Source: CBDUQN01 sp965369375
Lineage (GTDB): Bacteria; Krumholzibacteriota; Krumholzibacteriia; Krumholzibacteriales; Krumholzibacteriaceae
Reading direction: 5' to 3'
NCBI GenBank assembly: GCA_965369375.1
Contig: CBDUQN010000084.1
Coordinates: 1-13,324, forward strand
DNA: 13,324 nucleotides
The notes beneath the pieces were generated by a model, which worked only from the letters and a program-made list of their open reading frames with translations, made no database searches and was not told where the DNA came from. Shown here piece by piece: positions 6,725-13,324 of the stretch. A program made the translations under genes and the position numbers. Every line of letters starts with the position of its first letter. Position 1 is the first letter of the stretch.

Positions 6725-6913
6725 GTGGTCCACAGGATGTAGGATCAGATAAACGATGGAAGGATAATGATTTGGCATTTTTCATGCTGTAATGATTCTG
6801 TTTGGTGCGTCATGGGTTTATAGATTTTGGCATGTTGCCGATATTCGACTGAGCGCCGGGCTTAACATCTCTGTCCTGGAAGCAGTTAGCTTTCTGTCGC
6901 AAAGGAATTGGTG
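6725..6913. other. Upstream region of the PP-loop gene
   Basis: No gene is seen. The ribosome-binding site AAAGGA (6901-6906) lies 7 nt before ATG 6914. The stretch CTGTCGCAAAGGAATTG (6894-6910) matches the reverse complement of the tandem-repeat core (CTGTTGCAAAGGAATAG) at 15 of 17 positions. I found no convincing -35/-10 pair. Confidence 0.4.
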
Positions 6914-8056
6914 ATGTCGCAAAACAAATGTAGCAGATGCATTTTGCCGGATGATTTCCCGCATATAGAATTTGATGAAAACGGTGTGTGCAACTATTGC
7001 CACGCCTGGGATAAGAGATGGAAGAACTTTGACTATGAAAAAGCGGAAGAACAACTGCGCGCCATTTTCAGCAAGGCAAGATCCAAGAACAGACAGTATG
7101 ACTGTCTGATCCCGTATAGCGGCGGAAGGGATAGCTCGTATGTCTTGTATCTGATAAAAACAAAATACAAACTCAATCCGCTCGTCGTCACGTACAACAA
7201 TTTGTTTATGAGTGAGTATGCCCTCACAAATATTTCCAAGACGGTACAAAAGCTCAACGTCGATCATCTATTCGTGACATACAAACCCGAAATTGTAAGA
7301 AAGTTTTATACAGGTATGGTGAAACGGGGAGGGGAGTTTTGCTCTGTCTGCACCGCCGGGATCGTTTACGTAATCGTTACATATCAGAGATTGTTCAAGA
7401 TCCCGCTGGTCGTTTTCGGCACGAGCACCCGCGTGGATGAGCAATCCCCGTTTGAAGTCACGAGCACGCATCCTGCATACATGAGAAAAGCGCTTCTTGA
7501 ATGCGGGTTTTCCTTATCTGATATTGATGCATATCTCATTAAGCGCCATTACGAGATTACGCCATTTGAGAAAGTGAAAATGAAACTGTTCGACACTGAT
7601 TACCTCGAAGTCAACTTGCCTGATTATGTCCAGTGGAATAATCAGGAAATCCAGGATGCGCTGGAGAAAGAATTGGAGTGGGAAACTCCCGACAAACACC
7701 AGGATCATATCGATTGCAAGTTCGCCCCTGTAAAATATTACCTCAAGAACAAGCAGATTCCTCATTATATATTCAAGCAGGAGAAATATTCCCAGCTCAT
7801 CAGGGACGGTCAAATGACCAGGGAAGAGGCTATCGAATCATTGAACGCCCTGATAGAGAGGGAAGACGCCGATGTGCCGGAGATGTTGGATGACTTCATT
7901 GGATGTCTCGGATTAGAATCCCGGGATGTTGAAAATCCGGAGAAACGCTCTCATAACGATTGCATTACCAGGGACGATCTTGTTCCTGAGGAGGGCGTCA
8001 TTTTAAAGGCATTACGTGTGCCGTGGAAAATGCTTAAAGCGATGAAAATGAAGTGA
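6914..8056 (+). CDS. PP-loop ATPase, N-acetyl sugar amidotransferase-like
   Basis: Predicted 380 residues. ATG 6914 is chosen over TTG 6908 and GTG 6911 because AAAGGA lies 7 nt upstream. The N-terminus has a four-cysteine zinc-type site, CSRCILP...GVCNYC (Cys6, 9, 26, 29), followed by the PP-loop SGGRDSS (69-75). This motif binds ATP in enzymes that adenylate a carbonyl before nitrogen or sulfur transfer. A second cysteine pair is FCSVC (143, 146), and VVFGTSTRVDEQSP (about 170-185) completes the active-site core. The layout matches the WbpG/PseA-like amidotransferases of surface-polysaccharide pathways, which normally take ammonia from HisH/HisF-like partners. None is adjacent, and no glycosyltransferases are in view, so the amidation substrate is unknown and sulfur transfer remains an alternative. 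It is cytosolic. A stem-loop follows 18 bases after the stop. Confidence 0.8.
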   Translation: MSQNKCSRCILPDDFPHIEFDENGVCNYCHAWDKRWKNFDYEKAEEQLRAIFSKARSKNRQYDCLIPYSGGRDSSYVLYLIKTKYKLNPLVVTYNNLFMSEYALTNISKTVQKLNVDHLFVTYKPEIVRKFYTGMVKRGGEFCSVCTAGIVYVIVTYQRLFKIPLVVFGTSTRVDEQSPFEVTSTHPAYMRKALLECGFSLSDIDAYLIKRHYEITPFEKVKMKLFDTDYLEVNLPDYVQWNNQEIQDALEKELEWETPDKHQDHIDCKFAPVKYYLKNKQIPHYIFKQEKYSQLIRDGQMTREEAIESLNALIEREDADVPEMLDDFIGCLGLESRDVENPEKRSHNDCITRDDLVPEEGVILKALRVPWKMLKAMKMK

Positions 8057-8074
8057 GGTGACAATCGGGGAATT

Positions 8075-8112
8075 CGGCACATACCGCGGGGGCCGCTCGC
8101 ATCACTGTGCCG
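8075..8112 (+). terminator. Nested stem-loop after the PP-loop gene
   Basis: CGGCACA (8075-8081) pairs perfectly with TGTGCCG (8106-8112). Inside the loop, GCGG (8086-8089) pairs with CCGC (8093-8096). The structure starts 18 bases after the stop at 8056. There is no T-tract, so it is either a factor-assisted terminator/RNA-stabilising hairpin or a structured leader of the operon starting near 8271. The rest of 8113-8270 shows nothing recognisable. Confidence 0.4.
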
Positions 8113-8270
8113 GCCGGCGGGATTGACCGTCATCTTTCATGCCTGTTGCCATTTTCAATTCCAAGAAGAAACTAATGATTCGCTGATACGTAATCATGGT
8201 ACAATACCGTTGGTGCGTATCGGTTATCGATCAAACGACTATATTCTTCGCGAGAAAGAATTTTATCGAG

Positions 8271-9854
8271 ATGTTGCGCTGCAATCGGAATCCTGCGCTT
8301 CTTAGCGGTCTGCCGTTCATTTTGCTGATATGGCTGATACTCGAAATATCGGCGACGCCGGCCGTAGCCGCTGGGACGAAGGAAAAGCCGCAAAAGCTTT
8401 CTCACAAGAAGCTGACCGGGCTCCTCGATGTAGCCGAAAAGCAGGTTTATTACGGTGGATGTCTGTTATCGAAGGGCGACTCGCTGGCAGGACTCATCGT
8501 CGTTGTCGATGGGGCTCTCGATATGCAGGACGGGGCGGTGCTGAGGGGGAACGCATGGGTGATCAACGGCAAGCTGATTCTCAACGGTTCCGCCCTGATC
8601 GATGGAAGCGTGCACCTGGTCAACGGCAGTGATTACCTCTCGCACGACGCCCGTATCACCGGCGAAGTCGAATATTACAAATGTGAATGCACGCTCGACG
8701 ATGAGAAATTCGAGAGCGACGGCGAGGTGGTGTTTCTCAAAGCCGAGGATCCCAGGGCGGTGAAAACGAAGCTCGAGATACGGCCCGGATCGCCGAACCG
8801 TGTTGATTACGAGATCGTGCGTCTCGGGCTTGAAAGAAAGAACGACCGCCACAAGGATCCGTATATACGCGGTCATGCGCTCCTCCATGTGCCGATATGG
8901 AAGGAAACGGGGGGACATCTCGGATTCGATGTCGAAATAGCGATTCCGCTGGGTGGTGACAGGTTCTCGCTGCTGCTCAGGGGATTCAAGCAGACGGAAA
9001 CCAACGATGCATGGATGGTTTCCCGGCTCGAGAACGGTTTGGTTGTGCTGTGCAGCGGCATCGATTTCTCCGATTACTGGGAGAGACGGGGCGGTGAGAT
9101 CGGGATTATATATAAACCGTTCGAGACGTTGATGCTCGATGCAATCCTGTCGCTGCAGGAGGATGTATCCCTCGAGGCGATGGCGATCCCCTCGCTTTTT
9201 TATTCGAAGGACAGATACCGGCCGAATCCGGCCATCGATGATGGAACCCGCTGCGCTCTCGCGGTTCGTATTACCTATGACGGCCGCGTTGAGGAAGCGT
9301 GGCGAAAGAGCGCATGGCTGCTGGGCCTGTGGATGGAGCAGGGTTTTTCCGATGGGTGCGGCGATTTCTCCTACAACGCTTTCGATATAGACATCAACCG
9401 GTATAACTATCTCTCCCGCGGCATGGCTCTGGATCTGAGGGCAAAGCTCTTTTCCTCGTTCGATCGCATTCCGAAGCAGATATCGCGTTCCCTGAACGGC
9501 TATGGAGGAGTTAGGGGCGCCCGTGATTTTCCCTTTGAAGTCGAGCGGGGCGATCGCCTCGCCCTCTTCTCCGTCGAATTTCGAAAGAGGCTTCCCGATC
9601 TCTGGCTCTTCAAATCGCTCTTTTCGTACTGGGATCTTCTGCTCTTTTCGGATATCGGTCTTCTTGCGGTGGCGGAAAACAAGACGGCGCCACTGGAATT
9701 TCTCGATACGCCGTTCGATGAATGGGTAAAAACCGTTGGATTGGGTATTTCCGGCGAATCGTTTCTTCCCTATGTCGGTTTATACGTTGCGCAGGATCTC
9801 GATGATGAAGATTTCAACCCGCGGGTTATTCTCAGATTGGAAAGGTCGTTCTAG
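8271..9854 (+). CDS. Outer-membrane protein: bactofilin-like N-terminal domain plus Omp85-like beta-barrel
   Basis: Predicted 527 residues from ATG 8271. The frame stays open to an ATG at 8196, but only 8271 places the signal peptide (PFILLIWLILEISATPAVAA, 15-34) at the N-terminus; its ribosome-binding site is weak. Residues about 55-130 show a short-period repeat of V/I/L and G (SLAGLIVVVDGALDM..GAVLRGNAWVINGKLILNGSALIDGSVHLVNG). This resembles the right-handed beta-helix of polymer-forming bactofilin-like domains. From about 160 onward amphipathic beta-strands dominate. GGVRGARDFPFEVERGD (about 412-428), followed by LFSVEFRKRLPDL, SDIGLL and the final strand ending in F (RLERSF), fits the VRGF-type loop and last strands of Omp85/BamA/TamA barrels. 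No POTRA repeats are recognisable. The ABC ATPase gene starts 2 nt after the stop, so the barrel is probably the outer-membrane part of an ABC-linked system. Confidence 0.7.
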   Translation: MLRCNRNPALLSGLPFILLIWLILEISATPAVAAGTKEKPQKLSHKKLTGLLDVAEKQVYYGGCLLSKGDSLAGLIVVVDGALDMQDGAVLRGNAWVINGKLILNGSALIDGSVHLVNGSDYLSHDARITGEVEYYKCECTLDDEKFESDGEVVFLKAEDPRAVKTKLEIRPGSPNRVDYEIVRLGLERKNDRHKDPYIRGHALLHVPIWKETGGHLGFDVEIAIPLGGDRFSLLLRGFKQTETNDAWMVSRLENGLVVLCSGIDFSDYWERRGGEIGIIYKPFETLMLDAILSLQEDVSLEAMAIPSLFYSKDRYRPNPAIDDGTRCALAVRITYDGRVEEAWRKSAWLLGLWMEQGFSDGCGDFSYNAFDIDINRYNYLSRGMALDLRAKLFSSFDRIPKQISRSLNGYGGVRGARDFPFEVERGDRLALFSVEFRKRLPDLWLFKSLFSYWDLLLFSDIGLLAVAENKTAPLEFLDTPFDEWVKTVGLGISGESFLPYVGLYVAQDLDDEDFNPRVILRLERSF

Positions 9855-9856
9855 CG

Positions 9857-10789
9857 ATGCATGAAGGTGTATCCCCGATTCTCTCTATTGAAAACCTGAA
9901 AAAACGTTTCGGGGACGTCGAAGCGCTCACGGGGATCGACATGACGCTCGCCCAGCCCGGTGTGTACGGATTTCTAGGGCCCAACGGCGCGGGAAAGACG
10001 ACCACCTTCAAGCTCGTCTCGGGTCTGCTTCGGCCGACGGGGGGAAGGGTGGCGATCGGCGGCGTGGATGTTCAGAAGGACACGAAGAAGGCGATGAGCA
10101 GGCTCGGCGTCCTCTTCGATATGCCGGCCTACTACCCCTATCTGACTGGGGAAGAGAATCTAGCGGTTTTCTCCCGATGGAACGGCGGCACATCGCGGGA
10201 GAGGATCGGGGGATTGCTGGGCCTCGTCGGTCTCGGTGATGTGAAGGGGAGAAAGGTCGGCGGGTACTCCTGGGGCATGAAGCGGCGGCTCGGCATTGCG
10301 GCGGCGCTTCTTTCGGACCCGCAGCTTCTCCTGCTCGACGAACCGACGAACGGGCTCGATCCGGCCGGGATCGCCGACATTCGAAGACTGCTCCCGCATC
10401 TCGCATGGAAGGAAGAGCGGACGGTTCTCCTCTCATCACACCGTATGGAAGAGGTGTCCCAGATATGTGATCACGTCACTATTATACACAACGGGTCGAT
10501 TGTAGCTGCAGGGACTCCTGAAGAATTATCTCACGCGGATCCATGGATAGAGATCGAATGTTCGGATGCGGAAAAGGCCGTCACTATCCTGTCCGGACTC
10601 GATAACATAAAACAGCTCGAGAGAACCGGTTCAAAGGGTATCCGTATCCTTGTTCCCCGACTGGGAGCGGGGGAAATTAACGGCCTGCTCGTCGAGAACG
10701 GGATACAGGTACACCGTGTCGTAGAAAAGCGGGAAACACTCGAAGAGATCTTTTTCCGCCTGACGGGGATGATAAACGATGAACAGTGA
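9857..10789 (+). CDS. ABC transporter ATP-binding protein (BcrA/ABC-2 type)
   Basis: Predicted 310 residues. Nucleotide-binding motifs appear in order: Walker A GPNGAGKTT (41-49), signature YSWGMKRR (137-144), Walker B LLLLDEPTNGLD (157-168) and the H-loop LLSSH (His195). At the Q-loop the sequence is LGVLFDMPAYYPYLTG (83-98), so the usual glutamine is missing; bacitracin-type BcrA ATPases show a similar non-Gln sequence here. The C-terminal 100 residues are an accessory domain typical of ABC-2 drug and lipid exporters. It is a cytoplasmic subunit that would power the permease encoded next, with which it overlaps by 11 bases. The start at 9857 lies 2 bases after the upstream stop; AAAGG at 9841-9845 could serve as ribosome-binding site. 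The substrate is unknown. Confidence 0.92.
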   Translation: MHEGVSPILSIENLKKRFGDVEALTGIDMTLAQPGVYGFLGPNGAGKTTTFKLVSGLLRPTGGRVAIGGVDVQKDTKKAMSRLGVLFDMPAYYPYLTGEENLAVFSRWNGGTSRERIGGLLGLVGLGDVKGRKVGGYSWGMKRRLGIAAALLSDPQLLLLDEPTNGLDPAGIADIRRLLPHLAWKEERTVLLSSHRMEEVSQICDHVTIIHNGSIVAAGTPEELSHADPWIEIECSDAEKAVTILSGLDNIKQLERTGSKGIRILVPRLGAGEINGLLVENGIQVHRVVEKRETLEEIFFRLTGMINDEQ

Positions 10790-11588
10790 TATTGGCCGCG
10801 CGCTATCCGCCGAATGGTTGAAGCTCGGGAAACGAAGGACGACACTGATAATACCCGCCATTGTCATCGCGTTGGCGGTATTTACGTTCATCGTGGTTTC
10901 ATATGCCGCACGGAGGGACTGGATTGGCGTGCCGAGCGGATTCTATCTTGCCTCGTCGACCGTGGGATGGCTCGTAAATATACTCGGGCTCCTCGCAATA
11001 ATCATGACCTGCTTTCACATCTCAGGAGAGTTTTCACTCGGTACGGTCAAGCCGGCATGGGTGAGACCGGTCAGCAGGCGCGGCTGGTACTCGGCCAAGC
11101 TCGTATCGGCCTCGGCCGCGGCGGGATTTCTGATGATCCTGGCCGTTCTCGCCGTGGTGCTGCTGTCAGGATGGCGTTTCGGATTTTCGGCTCTCATGGA
11201 GAAGGACTACATGATTCACTCTGCGCTCAGCCAGGCATTGCATTTCGTGCTGGTGGTTGTTCTCACATTGTGGTCTCTGTGGGCGGTGATAACCGTTACC
11301 GGGATGATCGCGGCGTTTTTCAACAGCCCGGGTGCGGCGATCGCGGTAAGCATCGGGCTTGCGTTTGTGATGACCCTATTGGCCGTTTTCCGGTCCGCGA
11401 GACCTTTCCTGCTCGGTGCCTGCCTGAATCTACCGTTCGAGCAGATGACAGCGATGGCAAAAGGAATTCCCCTGCCTCTGGACTGGTGGACGCTTACCTG
11501 GCGAACCGTGCTCTGCGCGGGTGTCTGGATGGCGGTCACTTGTGCGGCGGGACATTTCATAATAAAAAGGAAAGAGATCACATTCTAG
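10779..11588 (+). CDS. ABC-2 type transporter permease
   Basis: Predicted 269 residues. About six membrane segments are visible: 23-43, 60-80, 107-130, 145-172, 178-198 and 240-262. A positively charged N-terminus (EWLKLGKRRT) precedes the first helix, as is usual for ABC-2 permeases. The phrase GEFSLGTVKPAWVRPVSRRGWYSAKL after helix 2 matches the cytosolic coupling segment of this class (FS.GT.K....RPVSR..WY.AK). The gene begins inside the end of the ATPase gene (ATG 10779, upstream stop 10787-10789), so the two are almost certainly translationally coupled and form one inner-membrane transporter. The substrate cannot be read from the sequence. The operon context, an outer-membrane barrel before it and an exported repeat protein after it, suggests envelope traffic. 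Confidence 0.88.
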   Translation: MNSDIGRALSAEWLKLGKRRTTLIIPAIVIALAVFTFIVVSYAARRDWIGVPSGFYLASSTVGWLVNILGLLAIIMTCFHISGEFSLGTVKPAWVRPVSRRGWYSAKLVSASAAAGFLMILAVLAVVLLSGWRFGFSALMEKDYMIHSALSQALHFVLVVVLTLWSLWAVITVTGMIAAFFNSPGAAIAVSIGLAFVMTLLAVFRSARPFLLGACLNLPFEQMTAMAKGIPLPLDWWTLTWRTVLCAGVWMAVTCAAGHFIIKRKEITF

Positions 11589-11617
11589 GGAATCATCATG
11601 GAGGAGCGTCGAAAAGG

Positions 11618-13273
11618 ATGTTTTGTATAAAAAGAAAACAGCGCAAATCGAAGCAAGCTGTCGGACGCCGACGAAAATCGGGGCACGCCGCCGGATGCCG
11701 ACGCAAATCGAAGCACGCCGCCGGACGCCGGCTGTCGGTAACGTTGCTCGGCGCGCGGACGGGCGTCATTTTTCTAGCAGCATTGCTCTTGCTTCCCGCC
11801 GCGATTGCATCGGCTGCGGAAACAGAGGCGTTCAAGGTTTACAGTCTCAGCGTCGCCGATGAGCTGCTCCATATCGAATCCGAGGACCTCAACGAAGATG
11901 GTCTCAAGGATATCATGATTATACATAGAAAGGGACTGCGGCCGGAGGAGACCCGCTGGATCTCGATCTTCTGGCAGCGTGAGGACGGCGGTTTCGCAAC
12001 CGCCGCGGATCAGTCGTGGGAAATAGATACGATTGCAGTGGCGCTCGATATCGGGAACGTTGATGATGATCCCCGAAAGGAGATCTGCTATCTGACTCCC
12101 CGGCAGGTACGCTACTACCCGATAGACGGCGGTGAATATCTGACCGATTCGAGAGAATTGTTCACTGCGGATAGTCTGCTGGGAGTGTACCCGTCCGAGC
12201 GGAGCATCCCGCTGATCGATTTTGTTCGTGACTGGAACGAAGACGGCACGGACGAAGTCGCGGTTTTCAGATTCGGCGGGTTGTCCATATTCGCGCCGGA
12301 TTCCTCGGGCGTTTTCAGTATCGAGAACAGGCTCTCGATCGACATACGAACCGGTATCGGAAGAATCCGCGCAATGGGGGAGAAAGAGCAGGTGGCCGGT
12401 CTCTATGCGAGTTATTCTTTTCCTGCCATGAAATTGATGGATTATGACGCTAACGGGCAGAGGGATCTCTTCACTACGAGGGAAGATCGTTTGGTCGTTT
12501 ATCTGCACGAGACCGATGGTTTTTTCACATCGGAGCCGTTCGCCGATGTCTTTTTCGATGTGAGAACGCAAAAGGAAAAGATCGAGGGGATCGCCGAGCT
12601 CCAAACGATTATCTACGATCTCGACAATGACGGGTATTCCGATGCCATTGTCACAAAGCAGACGGCCAAGGGACTATCCAATTTCAGGGGAGTGATAAAC
12701 ATATACCGCGGCGGACCCGACGGGTACACGACCGAACCGGATCAGGTCATCATCTCGGAAGGCACCGCTTCGTCGGTGGCGTATATCATGGATGTCAACG
12801 GCGACGACAGGCTCGATCTCATCCTTCCGAGCGTCAAGATAAGCATAAGCGCGATCATCCGTTTCCTCATTACGAGATCGATTCCGATAACCTTCAACAT
12901 ATTCCTGCTCAATGAAGACAACAGGTTCTCGGACAGGCCTGATTTTTCCAAAGAAGTCAAATTCAAGATTGATTTCTCCGGTGATTCCGATACCCAGGCG
13001 ATGGATCTCGAGGGGGATTACAACGGGGACAAGAGAAAGGACTTCGCGTTTGGAACGGATGAGGATGAACTATCGATATTCCTCGGTATTTCAGGGAAAA
13101 GTGACCGGCTCTTTTCAAAGAAACCCGTCGCGAAGATAGAAGTCCCCGCTTACGGGCAGCTGTTGAGTCCCGATCTGAACGGTGACGGTTACTCGGATAT
13201 GATTATCTACTATCCCCAGAGCAAGGATAAGAAGGGCACGGTCCAAGTGCTGATTAATTTGAAGATTCTCTAG
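11618..13273 (+). CDS. Exported FG-GAP/VCBS repeat protein
   Basis: Predicted 551 residues. ATG 11618 is preferred; the open frame runs back to 10814 but only through the permease gene. GGAGGAG (11600-11606) lies 11 bases upstream, with AAGG closer. Residues 43-67 form a Sec-type signal peptide (hydrophobic VIFLAALLLLPAAIASAA). It is preceded by an unusual 38-residue basic region with three decapeptide repeats. The mature protein carries at least seven Ca-binding-type FG-GAP/VCBS motifs, about 60-130 residues apart: DLNEDGLKD (90), DWNEDGTDE (205), DYDANGQRD (275), DLDNDGYSD (334), DVNGDDRLD (392), DYNGDKRKD (467) and DLNGDGYSD (519). Such repeats build integrin-like beta-propellers used for binding outside the inner membrane. 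It lies 29 bases after the permease and ends the operon. It may be a cargo, adaptor or receptor of the transporter; no enzymatic motif is visible. Confidence 0.82.
   Translation: MFCIKRKQRKSKQAVGRRRKSGHAAGCRRKSKHAAGRRLSVTLLGARTGVIFLAALLLLPAAIASAAETEAFKVYSLSVADELLHIESEDLNEDGLKDIMIIHRKGLRPEETRWISIFWQREDGGFATAADQSWEIDTIAVALDIGNVDDDPRKEICYLTPRQVRYYPIDGGEYLTDSRELFTADSLLGVYPSERSIPLIDFVRDWNEDGTDEVAVFRFGGLSIFAPDSSGVFSIENRLSIDIRTGIGRIRAMGEKEQVAGLYASYSFPAMKLMDYDANGQRDLFTTREDRLVVYLHETDGFFTSEPFADVFFDVRTQKEKIEGIAELQTIIYDLDNDGYSDAIVTKQTAKGLSNFRGVINIYRGGPDGYTTEPDQVIISEGTASSVAYIMDVNGDDRLDLILPSVKISISAIIRFLITRSIPITFNIFLLNEDNRFSDRPDFSKEVKFKIDFSGDSDTQAMDLEGDYNGDKRKDFAFGTDEDELSIFLGISGKSDRLFSKKPVAKIEVPAYGQLLSPDLNGDGYSDMIIYYPQSKDKKGTVQVLINLKIL
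11642..11731 (+). repeat. Three in-frame 30-bp repeats (basic decapeptide)
   Basis: Units at 11642, 11672 and 11702 follow the pattern CGCAAATCGAAGCACGCCGC plus ten bases. They encode RKSKQAVGRR, RKSGHAAGCR and RKSKHAAGRR (residues 9-38 of the FG-GAP protein). The repeats immediately precede the signal-peptide hydrophobic core. Confidence 0.85.
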
Positions 13274-13324
13274 TTGGCCTCCGATGAACCCGCTTTCCGA
13301 AGCCTCTTCTCCGCCTCACTGATG
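13270..13324 (-). CDS. Possible C-terminus of a convergent gene (partial)
   Basis: On the minus strand, a frame open from the window edge reads ISEAEKRLRKAGSSEAN and ends with TAG at 13270-13272, overlapping the stop of the plus-strand gene. The codon choice looks coding-like and the residues would fit a helical tail, but 17 codons are too few to identify anything. If it is real, it is a convergent gene extending beyond the window. Confidence 0.3.
   Translation of the reverse strand, partial: ISEAEKRLRKAGSSEAN

Noticed and set aside
8123..8305. 60-codon ORF upstream of the barrel gene
   Set aside because: It overlaps the start of the barrel gene in another frame and shows no ribosome-binding site or recognisable features.
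10814..11617. Long open frame running through the permease gene and continuous with the FG-GAP protein frame
   Set aside because: It overlaps the permease entirely, its translation lacks membrane or domain signals, and the FG-GAP protein has its own start, ribosome-binding site and signal peptide at 11618. The absence of stops is probably due to GC-biased codons.

Overview
The window looks like a chromosomal segment of a Gram-negative bacterium from the FCB-type candidate phyla (Krumholzibacteria/Eisenbacteria/Latescibacteria-like). This is an inference from four things: a C-terminal NxPNPFNP...SGTYFYRL...KMVLLK domain (FlgD-Ig/type A sorting-like) on a large protein, an Omp85-like outer-membrane barrel, lipoprotein and Sec signal peptides, and moderate GC. 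No rRNA, tRNA, CRISPR array, transposase or integrase was seen.

Region 1 (1-2650) is a mosaic of short, unrelated genes in one orientation. They encode an exported CbiX-like two-domain protein (374-1306), a cysteine-rich lipoprotein (1416-1895) and an AT-rich DinB-family protein (1977-2444). A compact attC-like site lies between the first two genes (1320-1377). Two further candidate sites end in GTTATGC (334-340) and GTTAAAC (2588-2594) and share a right-arm motif. The segment resembles a piece of an integron cassette array, although no integrase is present to prove it.

Region 2 (2651-6900) starts with about 300 bases of gene debris. It then holds a DUF362 protein with three N-terminal membrane helices and a C-terminal FlgD-like domain (2972-5506). 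Facing it is a secreted, possibly SGNH-like protein on the minus strand (5645-6532). Upstream of that minus-strand gene lie three tandem 40-bp repeats (6606-6724).

Region 3 (6914-8056) is a PP-loop ATPase of the N-acetyl sugar amidotransferase type, without its usual glutaminase/cyclase partners. A nested stem-loop follows it.

Region 4 (8271-13273) is a tight four-gene operon. It encodes a protein with a bactofilin-like beta-helix followed by an Omp85-like barrel, an ABC ATPase of the BcrA type, its ABC-2 type permease, and an exported FG-GAP/VCBS repeat protein whose signal peptide is preceded by three copies of a basic decapeptide. Gene spacing is 2 nt, -11 nt (overlap) and 29 nt. The set looks like one envelope system: an inner-membrane ABC pump, an outer-membrane barrel and an exported beta-propeller-like protein. 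I cannot name it as a described system, and it is the best candidate here for something new. The last 55 bases may hold the C-terminus of a convergent minus-strand gene.
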